A stretch of 64,000 nucleotides of DNA from Chitinophaga flava (lineage in GTDB: Bacteria > Bacteroidota > Bacteroidia > Chitinophagales > Chitinophagaceae). Positions 51,241 through 59,497 of the stretch are shown here, piece by piece. The number at the start of each line of letters is the position of its first letter. Position 1 is the stretch's first letter. The position numbers and the translations under genes are program-made. The notes beneath the pieces were generated by a model. That model ran no database searches, had not been told where the DNA came from, and was given only the letters and a program-made list of their open reading frames with translations. Where the stretch lies: positions 310,001-374,000 of the forward strand of contig NZ_QFFJ01000002.1 in assembly GCF_003308995.1 (NCBI RefSeq). Reading direction: 5' to 3'.

Positions 51241-51924
51241 TTACTGCCTGCGACCTCTTGGCACCGGCCGTCCTGGTGGTGGCGGAAGATCTGGATCAGG
51301 CATTTGTTTTACTGGTACAACCGAATGAATAAACATATCGGGGTTGGGTTTGTACCAGGCATCTATTGTAACTGTTTTAACGGTATCGTTTTTCTCTATT
51401 AACAGGTCCTGCCCAAGGACCTGGCCGGCAGAAGTCTTAAAATGCAGCTGCGCGGTATCCAGTGGCAGCACTCTGCCACTGCTGAATTTCCCTTCCACAT
51501 TGATATAATAACGGATGTCCCGCTTGATGCTGTCTGCGTAGTGGTTAAAACGCATGCCTATCAGGTGTGGCAGGGTGATGGTGGCTTCCAGCGGAGGATT
51601 ATTTTCGATGGTAACGGTGAGGGTTATACGATAATGTTGTTGTATCAGTTGCTGCCGGTTAAACAAGAGAATACCATTCTGTACCTGGCCGTTGGAGGAA
51701 CTGATCTGTATTTTGTTCCAGCGGAGGTTACCCTGCAGCAGGCCGGCGGTTTGCCGGGTACTGCTGTCGCTGTAGGTATATTGTAGTCCAATGGGCACGC
51801 GGTCGTATAATTCGGAGATAGCGGTGGTATCATACCAGGCGTTGATACGAACAGCTTTAACCTGCTGGGCGTGAGCCAGCAGGTTGATTAGCATGAATAC
51901 GATCAGCAGCAGGTGTTTTTTCAA
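51241..51924 (-). CDS. Exported protein of unknown function
   Basis: A 227-residue protein with a signal peptide (HLLLIVFMLINLLAHAQ). The only good start in the signal context is a TTG at 51922-51924; the internal ATG would leave a truncated signal. The mature part is beta-rich (VRINAWYDTTAISELYDRV, LRWNKIQISSSNGQVQNGIL, RDIRYYINVEGKFSSG) and ends with a proline/arginine-rich tail (DPDLPPPPGRPVPRGRRQ). I do not recognise a family. It is 12 bp downstream of ribE on the same strand and could be cotranscribed with it, and it is convergent with DUF58. Confidence 0.62.
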   Translation of the reverse strand: MKKHLLLIVFMLINLLAHAQQVKAVRINAWYDTTAISELYDRVPIGLQYTYSDSSTRQTAGLLQGNLRWNKIQISSSNGQVQNGILLFNRQQLIQQHYRITLTVTIENNPPLEATITLPHLIGMRFNHYADSIKRDIRYYINVEGKFSSGRVLPLDTAQLHFKTSAGQVLGQDLLIEKNDTVKTVTIDAWYKPNPDMFIHSVVPVKQMPDPDLPPPPGRPVPRGRRQ

Positions 51925-51936
51925 ACTCTTCGGTGT

Positions 51937-52524
51937 TTATCGTACGGACATTTGTCTGGCGACGTACTTGCCGAGTATGTCAAACTCCAGGTTGATAAGA
52001 TGTCCTGGGCGCATGAACTGAACATTGGTAAAGGAGAACGTATATGGTATGATGGCCACGGAGAACTCCTTGTCGGTGATATCAAAGCAGGTGAGGCTGA
52101 TGCCGTTCATACAGATACTGCCTTTTTCCACGATCAGTCCGGCAAATTCGGACGGATAGGTAAAGCGGTACAGCCAGCTGCCATTTTGTTCTTCGCGGGA
52201 AATGCAGGTTCCGGTGCCATCTACGTGTCCCTGTACCAGGTGTCCGTCGATGCGTCCGTTGAATACCATGGCTCTTTCCAGGTTTACCTTATGGCCGGGT
52301 ACGAGCAGAGAAAGATTCGTTTTCTGCAGTGTTTCGGCTACGGCTACGGTTTCGTAGGTATTGCCCTGTACGTTGGTAACGGTAAGGCATACACCGTTAT
52401 GGGAAACGCTCTGGTCTACTTTTAATTCACCGGCGATAGATGATTGCAGGGTGATGACCAGGTTGGAGCCTTCTTTACGTGTGGATATTACTTCTCCTAG
52501 TATTTCTATGATTCCTGTGAACAT
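51937..52524 (-). CDS. ribE: Riboflavin synthase alpha subunit
   Basis: A 195-residue protein that dismutates two 6,7-dimethyl-8-ribityllumazines to riboflavin. The two-fold lumazine-binding repeat is visible: MFTGIIEILGEV at the start, SVSHNGVCLTVTNV, GRIDGHLVQGHVDGTG in the middle, then the second repeat with KGSICMNGISLTCFDI. Length is close to the normal 200-215. The next gene (PduO-type adenosyltransferase) lies 21 bp upstream on the same strand. No FMN riboswitch precedes it, and no other rib gene is adjacent. Confidence 0.96.
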   Translation of the reverse strand: MFTGIIEILGEVISTRKEGSNLVITLQSSIAGELKVDQSVSHNGVCLTVTNVQGNTYETVAVAETLQKTNLSLLVPGHKVNLERAMVFNGRIDGHLVQGHVDGTGTCISREEQNGSWLYRFTYPSEFAGLIVEKGSICMNGISLTCFDITDKEFSVAIIPYTFSFTNVQFMRPGHLINLEFDILGKYVARQMSVR

Positions 52525-52545
52525 GAAGCGAATTTAAGAAAAAAA

Positions 52546-53106
52546 CTATACCCTCGGTTTCCATGGAATTTCTTCCACGCCGAGTTTGTGTCCGGTCCAG
52601 CGGGCGAGTACAAACAGGTAGTCGCTGAGGCGGTTGATATATTTGAGTACGAGTGGTTCGATGAACATATTGTGTTCCTGCATGCCTACGCAGAGTCTTT
52701 CGGTGCGGCGGCATACGCAGCGGGCGATATGGCAGGTGGATACGGCCACATGACCGCCGGGGAGAACGAAGTGTTTCATGGGTGGCAGTTCATCATTCAT
52801 TTTATCGATGCTGGATTCCAGCAGCTGGATGTCTGCTTCATGAAGGTCGGGTATTCTCATTTTGGTTTCCTTGTCGGGGTCGCAGGCGAGTGCAGCGCCG
52901 ACGGTAAACAAACGGTCCTGTATTTCCTTCAGGAGGTTTTTGGTGTCGGGGTCTGCCGTGTAGTCGTTGACCAGGCCAATGTAGGAATTAAGTTCATCCA
53001 CGGTGCCATAGGCATCGATGCGGAGGTCACTTTTAGGCACTTTGGTACCGCCGATAAGGGATGTTTTCCCTTTATCGCCTGTTTTGGTGTATATCTTAAG
53101 CGACAT
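52546..53106 (-). CDS. PduO-type cob(I)yrinic acid a,c-diamide adenosyltransferase
   Basis: A 186-residue trimeric adenosyltransferase that converts cob(I)alamin plus ATP to adenosylcobalamin. The N-terminal ATP-loop is MSLKIYTKTGDKGKTSLIGGTKVPKSDLRI, with DAYGTVDELNSYIGLV, then FVLPGGHVAVSTCHIARCVCRRTER (conserved Arg block) and LVLKYINRLSDYLFVLARWTGH at the C-terminus. The family label covers PduO and MMAB types. Start set at the ATG 53104-53106; the five codons before it are not family-like. Flanked by ribE and the ATPase on the same strand. Confidence 0.93.
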   Translation of the reverse strand: MSLKIYTKTGDKGKTSLIGGTKVPKSDLRIDAYGTVDELNSYIGLVNDYTADPDTKNLLKEIQDRLFTVGAALACDPDKETKMRIPDLHEADIQLLESSIDKMNDELPPMKHFVLPGGHVAVSTCHIARCVCRRTERLCVGMQEHNMFIEPLVLKYINRLSDYLFVLARWTGHKLGVEEIPWKPRV

Positions 53107-53129
53107 TGTTTTTTTATGCAAAATACGAA

Positions 53130-53855
53130 TTACGGGGTCGTAATCGTCCCGGAGTGGGCTTCTTTTTTCCCATTGATCCTGTCGGATTCGATAACACCGT
53201 CTCTCAACCGGATAACTCTTCTGGCGTGCTCGGCGATATCTTCTTCGTGGGTAACGAGTACAACCGTGTTGCCGGAAGCGTGGATAGCGCCGAATATTTC
53301 CATGATCTCGATGGATGTTTTGGTATCGAGGTTACCGGTAGGTTCATCGGCGAGGATGAGGGCGGGGTCATTTACCAGGGCACGGGCGATGGCCACACGC
53401 TGGCACTGTCCACCGGAGAGTTCGTTGGGTTTGTGTTTGTAACGGTCGCCGAGTTTTACCTTTTCGAGCATCAGGCGGGCTTTTTCTTCCCTTTCTTTTT
53501 TACCGATGCCGGCATATATCAGCGGAACGGCCACATTTTCAAGGGCTGTGAGGCGGGGCATGAGGTTAAACTGCTGAAAAACAAAGCCTATTTCCTTTCC
53601 GCGAACAGAGGCCAGGTCATTGTCCTCCATTTTGCTGACATCATGGCCACTCAGGATATAACGGCCGCTGGTAGGGGTGTCCAGGCATCCAAGGATGTTC
53701 ATGAGTGTGGACTTACCGGAGCCGGAAGGTCCCATAAGGGCTACATACTCATTTTTAAAGATGTCCAGGGATACCCCCTTGAGTACCGGCAATTCATTTT
53801 TGCCGAGAAAATAACTTTTTCTGATGTCTTCCAGGTGGATAACGGACTTTTGCAT
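53130..53855 (-). CDS. ABC transporter ATP-binding protein (LolD/MacB type)
   Basis: A 241-residue ATPase of the LolD/MacB/FtsE subfamily. Walker A is GPSGSGKST, the signature is LSGGQCQRVAIARALVNDPALILADEPTGNLD (signature plus Walker B), and the H-loop VTHEE follows. The subfamily links to FtsX-like permeases; a LolC/E-like permease lies at 36001-37236, so pairing is possible but the genes are 16 kb apart. It is between the PduO-type gene and gatC in one apparent operon with spacings of 23 and 5 bp. Confidence 0.92.
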   Translation of the reverse strand: MQKSVIHLEDIRKSYFLGKNELPVLKGVSLDIFKNEYVALMGPSGSGKSTLMNILGCLDTPTSGRYILSGHDVSKMEDNDLASVRGKEIGFVFQQFNLMPRLTALENVAVPLIYAGIGKKEREEKARLMLEKVKLGDRYKHKPNELSGGQCQRVAIARALVNDPALILADEPTGNLDTKTSIEIMEIFGAIHASGNTVVLVTHEEDIAEHARRVIRLRDGVIESDRINGKKEAHSGTITTP

Positions 53856-53860
53856 GGTGA

Positions 53861-54151
53861 TTATTTCTTTATGACTTTCGGCACCTCGAAATATTCTGGG
53901 GTGGCTGCAGGTGCGTTTTGCAGGCCTTCTTCCCGGGTTATGGAAGGTATCACCCTGTCTTCCCGGAATACATTATAGTCGGCCGTGAGGTGTAACAAGG
54001 GTTCTACGTTGGTGGTATCCAGTTCGTTCAACTTCTCCACAAAAGTGATCATCCGCTGCAGATCGCCACGGATCTCCGCTCTATCCTGCTCGTTAAATTC
54101 AAGTCGGGCCAGATCTGATAACTGTTGCACCAGGGCGTCGTTCACTTCCAT
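53861..54151 (-). CDS. gatC: Aspartyl/glutamyl-tRNA amidotransferase subunit C
   Basis: A 96-residue GatC, the small stabilising subunit of the GatCAB complex that converts misacylated Glu-tRNA(Gln) or Asp-tRNA(Asn). Two helices LSDLARLEFNEQDRAEIRGDLQRMITFVEKLNELDT (the ALARLxLxxxE-type signature in variant form) and TNVEPLLHLTADYNVFREDRV match the family. It is the first gene of a run with the LolD-like ATPase. gatA and gatB are not in the window. The ATG at 54149-54151 is preferred over the codon two positions earlier. Confidence 0.93.
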   Translation of the reverse strand: MEVNDALVQQLSDLARLEFNEQDRAEIRGDLQRMITFVEKLNELDTTNVEPLLHLTADYNVFREDRVIPSITREEGLQNAPAATPEYFEVPKVIKK

Positions 54152-54204
54152 AATCAAATTAAATCAAAAAATAATAAAATATATCGGGTAAAATGATGGT
54201 ATCT

Positions 54205-54234
54205 CAAAAATAGGGATAAACGGAGAGCTTTCAA
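54205..54234 (-). promoter_or_regulatory. Promoter of the gatC-ATPase-PduO-ribE run
   Basis: Minus-strand TTG (54232-54234) and TATTTTTG (54205-54212) with a 19-bp spacer. It would give a leader of about 50 nt before gatC. Confidence 0.75.
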
Positions 54235-54338
54235 CTTTTGCCCAGCGCCTTTTTGGGCAATTTGTTATAATTTTTTTACAGAACAGTATCCTATGAAGTG
54301 CTAAAACCTAGCAGCGATTATTTAAATTGCGCCCTGTT

Positions 54339-55343
54339 ATGGCTACAGAAAAAGAAATTGTGGTGAGTGGCATCCGCCCCACCGGTTATTTGCATTTAGG
54401 CAACTATTTTGGCGCTATCCGTAATTATATTCGGATGCAGGAAGAATTTAACTGCTACTTTTTTGTGGCAGACTGGCATTCCCTGACTACCCACCCGAAT
54501 CCGAAAGATCTGCAAACCAATGTAATGCGGGTACTGGCAGAAAATATCGCTTCCGGCCTCGATCCGGAGAAAGTGACCCTGTACGTACAAAGCGACATCC
54601 CGGAAATAGCAGAACTGTACCTGCTGATGAATACGCTGGCCTATATGGGGGAACTGGAGAAAGTCCCCACCTTCAAAGACAAGGTAAGACTGCAGCCCGA
54701 CAACGTAAATGCCGGTCTGCTGACCTACCCCGTGCTGATGAGCGTGGATATCCTGATCCAGCGCGCCGTAAAAGTGCCGGTAGGTAAAGACCAGGGACAA
54801 CACCTGGAAATGGCCCGGAACTTCGCCCAGCGTTTTAACAGCCGTTATGGAGAACTGTTCCCCGAACCGGAAGCTTTCAACTATGGTGATAACCTGGTAC
54901 GCATCCTGAGCCTTGATGGCAAAGGTGGCAAAATGAGCAAGAGCGAAAACGAAATGTCCACCATCTATCTTTCTGATGAGGATGATAAGATCCGCCAAAA
55001 GCTGAAAAAAGCACAAACGGCCAGCGGTGGCGTTCCTGGTGAGCCGATGCCTGAATCCGTACAGAATCTGATCGAGATCATGAAACTGGTATCTACTCCT
55101 GATACCGTTCAGTTTTACATAGATGCCTATAATGCCGGAACTATCCGCTACGGCGATATGAAAACACAGCTGGGTGAAGACATGGTGCAGTTTATTGCGC
55201 CCATCCGTGAAAGAGCAAAGTCCCTGCAGGAAGACACTACCTATCTGCGTAAAATCATGAAGGAGGGTGCTGAAAAAGCAAGGGCGAATGCGGCACAAAC
55301 TTTGCAACAGGCCAGAAAACTTATCGGTTTAAACTATTATTGA
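54339..55343 (+). CDS. trpS: Tryptophanyl-tRNA synthetase
   Basis: A 334-residue class I synthetase. The HIGH equivalent is GYLHLGNYFGAI, the Trp/tRNA region includes FFVADWHSLTTHPNP, and the KMSKS loop is GKGGKMSKSENE. The length and order match the bacterial TrpS of about 330. The Met at 54339 (MATEKEIVVSG) replaces an upstream TTG at 54327. The dNK gene follows after about 50 bp. It is divergent from gatC. Confidence 0.97.
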   Translation: MATEKEIVVSGIRPTGYLHLGNYFGAIRNYIRMQEEFNCYFFVADWHSLTTHPNPKDLQTNVMRVLAENIASGLDPEKVTLYVQSDIPEIAELYLLMNTLAYMGELEKVPTFKDKVRLQPDNVNAGLLTYPVLMSVDILIQRAVKVPVGKDQGQHLEMARNFAQRFNSRYGELFPEPEAFNYGDNLVRILSLDGKGGKMSKSENEMSTIYLSDEDDKIRQKLKKAQTASGGVPGEPMPESVQNLIEIMKLVSTPDTVQFYIDAYNAGTIRYGDMKTQLGEDMVQFIAPIRERAKSLQEDTTYLRKIMKEGAEKARANAAQTLQQARKLIGLNYY

Positions 55344-55394
55344 GATAGTCAGTACTGGTAGCTATTTTCAATAATAACGACCTATCAATTTAGC

Positions 55395-56030
55395 ATGGCA
55401 AAACAAAATAAAATCAAACATATCGCGATCGCCGGCAATATCGGCGCGGGTAAAACTACGCTCACCGAAATGCTTTGCCGCCACTACAAATGGCACCCGC
55501 AGTATGAAGATGTAGAGCACAATCCCTATCTCAACGATTTTTATGAAGATATGCCCCGCTGGTCTTTCAACCTGCAGATATACTTCCTCAACGGAAGATT
55601 AAAACAACTGCTGGAGATCCAGAACGGGAAAGACACCGTGATACAGGATCGTACCATCTATGAGGACGCGCACATCTTTGCACCCAACCTCTACGAAATG
55701 GGCCTGATGACCAAACGGGATTTCGATAACTACTTCAACTTCTTCCAAACGCTGAAAAGCATGGTGAAACCACCGGACCTGCTGATCTATCTCCAGGCTT
55801 CCGTACCTACGCTGGTAGCACAGATTCAGAAAAGAGGAAGAGAGTATGAAGAAAATATCCGGCTCGACTATCTGAAACGCCTGAACGAATATTATAACAA
55901 CTGGATTGAAAAATATGATGAAGGTCCGTTGCTCGTAATTGATATTGATAAAAATAAATTTCCGGAGAGTGATGAAGACCTGGGTGAAATTATTTCCAGG
56001 ATTGATTCTCAGCTCTATGGTCTCTTCTGA
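55395..56030 (+). CDS. Deoxynucleoside kinase
   Basis: A 211-residue deoxynucleoside kinase (dGK/dCK/dAK family) that phosphorylates deoxyribonucleosides for salvage. The P-loop is AIAGNIGAGKTTLTEML, then IQDRTIYEDAHIFAPN (the DRS/DRT catalytic and substrate block) and LIYLQASVPTLVAQIQKRGREYEENIRLDYLKRLNEYYNNW, the LID-like region. Which deoxynucleoside it prefers is unknown. It may be cotranscribed with trpS. A terminator follows. Confidence 0.92.
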   Translation: MAKQNKIKHIAIAGNIGAGKTTLTEMLCRHYKWHPQYEDVEHNPYLNDFYEDMPRWSFNLQIYFLNGRLKQLLEIQNGKDTVIQDRTIYEDAHIFAPNLYEMGLMTKRDFDNYFNFFQTLKSMVKPPDLLIYLQASVPTLVAQIQKRGREYEENIRLDYLKRLNEYYNNWIEKYDEGPLLVIDIDKNKFPESDEDLGEIISRIDSQLYGLF

Positions 56031-56056
56031 TTACTGATTGGAAGAACAGATAATTG

Positions 56057-56094
56057 CCCCGTCCGGCTTGTGCCAGACGGGGTTTTGTTTTTTC
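56057..56094 (+). terminator. Terminator after the deoxynucleoside kinase
   Basis: CCCCGTC pairs with GACGGGG and an inner GGC with GCC, with a single mismatch and TTGT loop, followed by TTTTGTTTTTTC. Confidence 0.9.
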
Positions 56095-56213
56095 AGGAGA
56101 AAATTTTTTTCACGTTAAGATGTGATTAACATTTGCCTGCTTCGCAGGACATATTTTTGTTGAACAGTGAATGTTTGTTGACCGATACATTTTTTGTTAA
56201 ACCCTTTTTTGCA

Positions 56214-57002
56214 ATGAAGATATTGCTATTGACCATTGTTTGTGTGCCTTGTATGTTAGTAACATCAGCACAATCTTTATGGATGCCACTGGGAAAGGAT
56301 ATTGGCAGTGCCAGTTACAGCCGGCATTTTCAGGATGTGGTATCAGCCGCTTATCAACCTGCGGGATTATCCTGTTTACGTACGTTTTCAGCGGGCTTAT
56401 ATGCAGAACAAAGATTCCGGTTACAGGAGCTGCCGCTGTATATGGCTATGGCGGCTTTTCCTGTAGGTGCCGGTGCGTTTGGACTGCAGTTTTCCCGGAT
56501 AGGTAGTAGTGCTTACTACCGGCAAAGCGCCGCGCTGGCATATGGAAGATCGCTGGGGCGCAAGGTTGGCCTGGGGATAGGGTTCAATTATGAAACGGAA
56601 GTTTTGCCAGGATATGGTTCCCGTAGCTGTCCCGCGGTGACCGGTGGTGTGTTGTATCATCCCGGTATATGCTGGCATGTTGGTCTGCGGGTATATTATT
56701 CACCACAGCAGCCTGCTGTTTATAGTGCCGGTATCGGATGGGAAGCAGCAACCGTTTTTTTGCTGACTGCCGAAGTGGTAAAAGCCGCCGATGAAGCCGC
56801 ATGGATGAGAGCAACAGCCAGTTACAGGATAGCACCGCCACTGGCATTGCAATGGGGAGTAGCCACCAGGGCACCTTTTCATCATGCAGGTGTCAACATT
56901 TATTGGCATGCGCTGCGTGTTATGTTTGCAGCCGGCTTTCACCCGCAGTTGGGCATTACACCTTCAACCACTATCATATGGCAGCGGGATTCTACAGAAT
57001 GA
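56214..57002 (+). CDS. Exported beta-barrel-like protein coupled to the HhH protein
   Basis: A 262-residue protein with signal peptide (MKILLLTIVCVPCMLVTSAQ). The mature part is rich in alternating hydrophobic/Gly/Tyr strands (GAGAFGLQFSRIGSSAYYRQ, LGIGFNYETEVLPGYGS, HVGLRVYYSPQQPAVYSAG), suggestive of a small outer-membrane barrel. No motif is recognised. It ends TGA at 57000-57002, whose first bases overlap the ATG of the next gene. The earlier TTG at 56133 is ignored because the signal peptide starts at 56214. Confidence 0.6.
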   Translation: MKILLLTIVCVPCMLVTSAQSLWMPLGKDIGSASYSRHFQDVVSAAYQPAGLSCLRTFSAGLYAEQRFRLQELPLYMAMAAFPVGAGAFGLQFSRIGSSAYYRQSAALAYGRSLGRKVGLGIGFNYETEVLPGYGSRSCPAVTGGVLYHPGICWHVGLRVYYSPQQPAVYSAGIGWEAATVFLLTAEVVKAADEAAWMRATASYRIAPPLALQWGVATRAPFHHAGVNIYWHALRVMFAAGFHPQLGITPSTTIIWQRDSTE

Positions 57003-59041
57003 TAGGCAGCGTGCTATTGCTGTGTGGTAGCTGGCTGAAGGCAGAAGCCAGGCAGGAAGAATCCATGCCACCCCTGATGGAGAATGCCCTGGAAAACGAA
57101 ACAGCCGGCAATGATGCGCTACCGGAAGATGATGCCAACTGGCAACGGCTGGAAGCTTATACTCGTCATAAGATACAGCTCAATACCGCAGATGAGGTCA
57201 CATTGCAGTCGTTAGGAATGCTGACCGCACTGCAGATCAGTAATTTTATAGCCTATCGGCGTTTGCTGGGGAATCTCGTGAGTATTTATGAATTGCAGGC
57301 GGTGCCTGGCTTTGAGCCGGAGCTGATCCGGCAGCTGCTGCCCTATGTCAGGGTCGGCGATGATCTGGCTCCTCATTATACCTTGCACGACTACCTGCAT
57401 AAAGGTGATCATGTGTGGCTGCTCCGTTATAGCAGGCAGCTGGAGAAAGCACGGGGATACCGGCATACTGACAGTACGCCGGCAATGTACAGGGGTAGTC
57501 CTGATAAGGTATTGTTAAGGTACCGCTATAGCTTTCCCCGTTATATCAGCTGGGGGATCACTATGGAAAAGGATGCAGGGGAGCCGTGGGGCGGTTACCG
57601 CCGTCAATACGGTTTTGATTTCTATAGTGGGCACCTGTTTCTACGGAATATAGGCCGGCTGAAAGCGGTGGCTATCGGTGATTTTACGGCCAACCTGGGT
57701 CAGGGGCTGCTCAACTGGCAATCGCAGGCTTATGGAAAGGGAGCTGCAGTCATGCATATAAAAAGGGAAGGGGAGATACTACGGCCCTATACCTCAGCAG
57801 GGGAGTATTATTTTTTCAGAGGAGCTGCCGCCACCTGGCAGCAAAAGGCATGGCAGATAACCATCCTGGCTTCCTGGCGCCAGCTCGATGGAAGTCTCAA
57901 TGCTGCAGATACCTTGCAGGATGTATCGGCCACTTCACTGGTAAGTAGTGGTTATCACCGTACCCTCACCGAAATATCGAAGAAAGGAAGCATACAACAA
58001 CTGAGCAGTGGTGGAAATATAAGGTACCAAACGCGGCGCTGGCAGGTAGGTGTTAATATGATCTCACACCGGCTTACACCGCCATTGCAAAAGGAACAAC
58101 ACCCTTATAATCAGTTTGAGTTCAATGGTGCACAGCTGACCGGCGTCAGCGTAGACTACGCAGCTTACTGGAAAAATGTCCACCTGTTTGGAGAAGCAGC
58201 AGTGAGTGATAACAGGAAACCTGCCCTGATACAGGGAATACTGACCAGTTTATCGCCCGCAGTGGATATGTCGGTCGTATACCGGTACTATGATAAAGCC
58301 TATCAGTCTTTTTATGCCAAAGGGTTTGGTGATAACTACCGGACTGTCAACGAAAAAGGTTTGTATACAGGTCTTTCAGTACAGGTTACACCCCGATGTA
58401 AGCTGGACGCTTATACGGATATTTTTCATTTCCCCTGGCTAAAATACAGGGCAGATGCACCATCTGATGGATCGGAGTTTTTATTACAACTAACGTATGC
58501 GCCGGATAAAAAGAAGCGTTTTCTGCTGCGGTTCAACAGCAGAAAATATGAAGAGAACCTGCTGGTGTCCGGTAATGCATTAAAAATATTATCAGGTATA
58601 ACTACGACGCATATACGATTTCAGGGAGATTGCCAGTACCGGCAATACTGGTCTTTTAAAGTGCGGGGAGAGTACAGCCGGTATATGGCAGCTACTGGCA
58701 ATCAGACAGGCTGGATGTTTTATGGTGATGTAGCCTGCCGGCTACCACGGTGGCCTATAACGGTGAATGCCAGGCTGGCGCGTTTTCAAACCGATAATTA
58801 TGATACCCGCATGTATGCTTATGAACGCAGTGTACTATACGACAATGCAGTATCTCAGCTGTATGGACGGGGATGGGAGTATTATCTGAATATGAAGTAT
58901 AAGGTGAATAAACAGCTGTCGTGCTGGATGCGTGTCCATCAGACAATTTATCCAGGTAAGCAGGTAATTGGTACTGGATGGGACGCATTATCAGGCAACA
59001 AGAAAACCTTTTTTCAGTTGCAACTAATGCAAACGTTATAG
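56999..59041 (+). CDS. Exported helix-hairpin-helix protein with barrel-like C-terminal region
   Basis: A 680-residue protein starting at ATG 56999, overlapping the previous stop by 4 bp. An N-terminal signal (GSVLLLCGSWLKAEA) is followed by an acidic linker. Residues about 59-118 carry two HhH-type motifs (QLNTADEVTLQSLGMLTALQISNF and IYELQAVPGFEPELIRQLL, ComEA-like pattern). The remaining 550 residues form repeated amphipathic strands (WQVGVNMISHRL, LFGEAAVSDNRKPALIQGIL, WSFKVRGEYSRYMAATGNQT), as in an outer-membrane barrel, ending FFQLQLMQTL. HhH domains bind DNA nonspecifically; a secreted one suggests DNA binding at the envelope, but that is inference. The frame extends upstream to 56801 but those codons lie in the previous gene. 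Confidence 0.75.
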   Translation: MIGSVLLLCGSWLKAEARQEESMPPLMENALENETAGNDALPEDDANWQRLEAYTRHKIQLNTADEVTLQSLGMLTALQISNFIAYRRLLGNLVSIYELQAVPGFEPELIRQLLPYVRVGDDLAPHYTLHDYLHKGDHVWLLRYSRQLEKARGYRHTDSTPAMYRGSPDKVLLRYRYSFPRYISWGITMEKDAGEPWGGYRRQYGFDFYSGHLFLRNIGRLKAVAIGDFTANLGQGLLNWQSQAYGKGAAVMHIKREGEILRPYTSAGEYYFFRGAAATWQQKAWQITILASWRQLDGSLNAADTLQDVSATSLVSSGYHRTLTEISKKGSIQQLSSGGNIRYQTRRWQVGVNMISHRLTPPLQKEQHPYNQFEFNGAQLTGVSVDYAAYWKNVHLFGEAAVSDNRKPALIQGILTSLSPAVDMSVVYRYYDKAYQSFYAKGFGDNYRTVNEKGLYTGLSVQVTPRCKLDAYTDIFHFPWLKYRADAPSDGSEFLLQLTYAPDKKKRFLLRFNSRKYEENLLVSGNALKILSGITTTHIRFQGDCQYRQYWSFKVRGEYSRYMAATGNQTGWMFYGDVACRLPRWPITVNARLARFQTDNYDTRMYAYERSVLYDNAVSQLYGRGWEYYLNMKYKVNKQLSCWMRVHQTIYPGKQVIGTGWDALSGNKKTFFQLQLMQTL

Positions 59042-59497
59042 ATGATTATTGAAGAATATTAATTTTTATCCATTTAAAATATTGATTATTAATTCATTAT
59101 GCACTTTGGGTCATTTCCTGTTAAAATAATGTTAAGTACAAAGGATTTAGCATTCATTTTTTTTATAACTTGGAGTTGTTCAACCAAAATCTAAATCCTA
59201 AAAAAATAAATAACCAATGAGCTGCTTTTACCTTAAAGCTTGTGCCCTTTAGCAGTGATTTCCCCTGCTTGTTTTAGGTTTCTCGTTTGCTTGTTTTGCT
59301 CGTTTGCTTGTGATACAATTTAGAAATGGTTTTTTTGCTGTTACACCTTAAGCAAAGTTAATCAGATGCCTGAGTTTTAGCGTATGACACCGATAGTGGT
59401 ATATGCAGCTGTGACTGCGTATACCAGGATATGATGCCAGTATATAAACGTAGGACGGACGTCCTCTTTCTTTTTCAACCAAATCTGAATCTTTTTT
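59042..59497 (+). promoter_or_regulatory. Long susC leader with short ORF and repeated boxes
   Basis: A 456-bp gene-free stretch. TTCAACCAAAATCTAAATCC (59179-59198) recurs in slightly altered form at 59474-59491 directly before the susC ATG. The first copy is followed by ATG 59217 and an 11-codon ORF (MSCFYLKACAL, stop 59252). TGCTTGT occurs at 59266, 59288 and 59305, within the duplicated 13-mer CTCGTTTGCTTGT (59282 and 59299). GGTATATGCAG/CTGCGTATACC (59398-59425) forms an 11-bp stem with one G-U pair. No clear -7 match was found; the role is unknown. Confidence 0.55.

Noticed and set aside
54396..55307. A 303-codon antisense frame over trpS
   Set aside because: Sense gene carries the HIGH and KMSKS motifs; the antisense is a codon-bias shadow.
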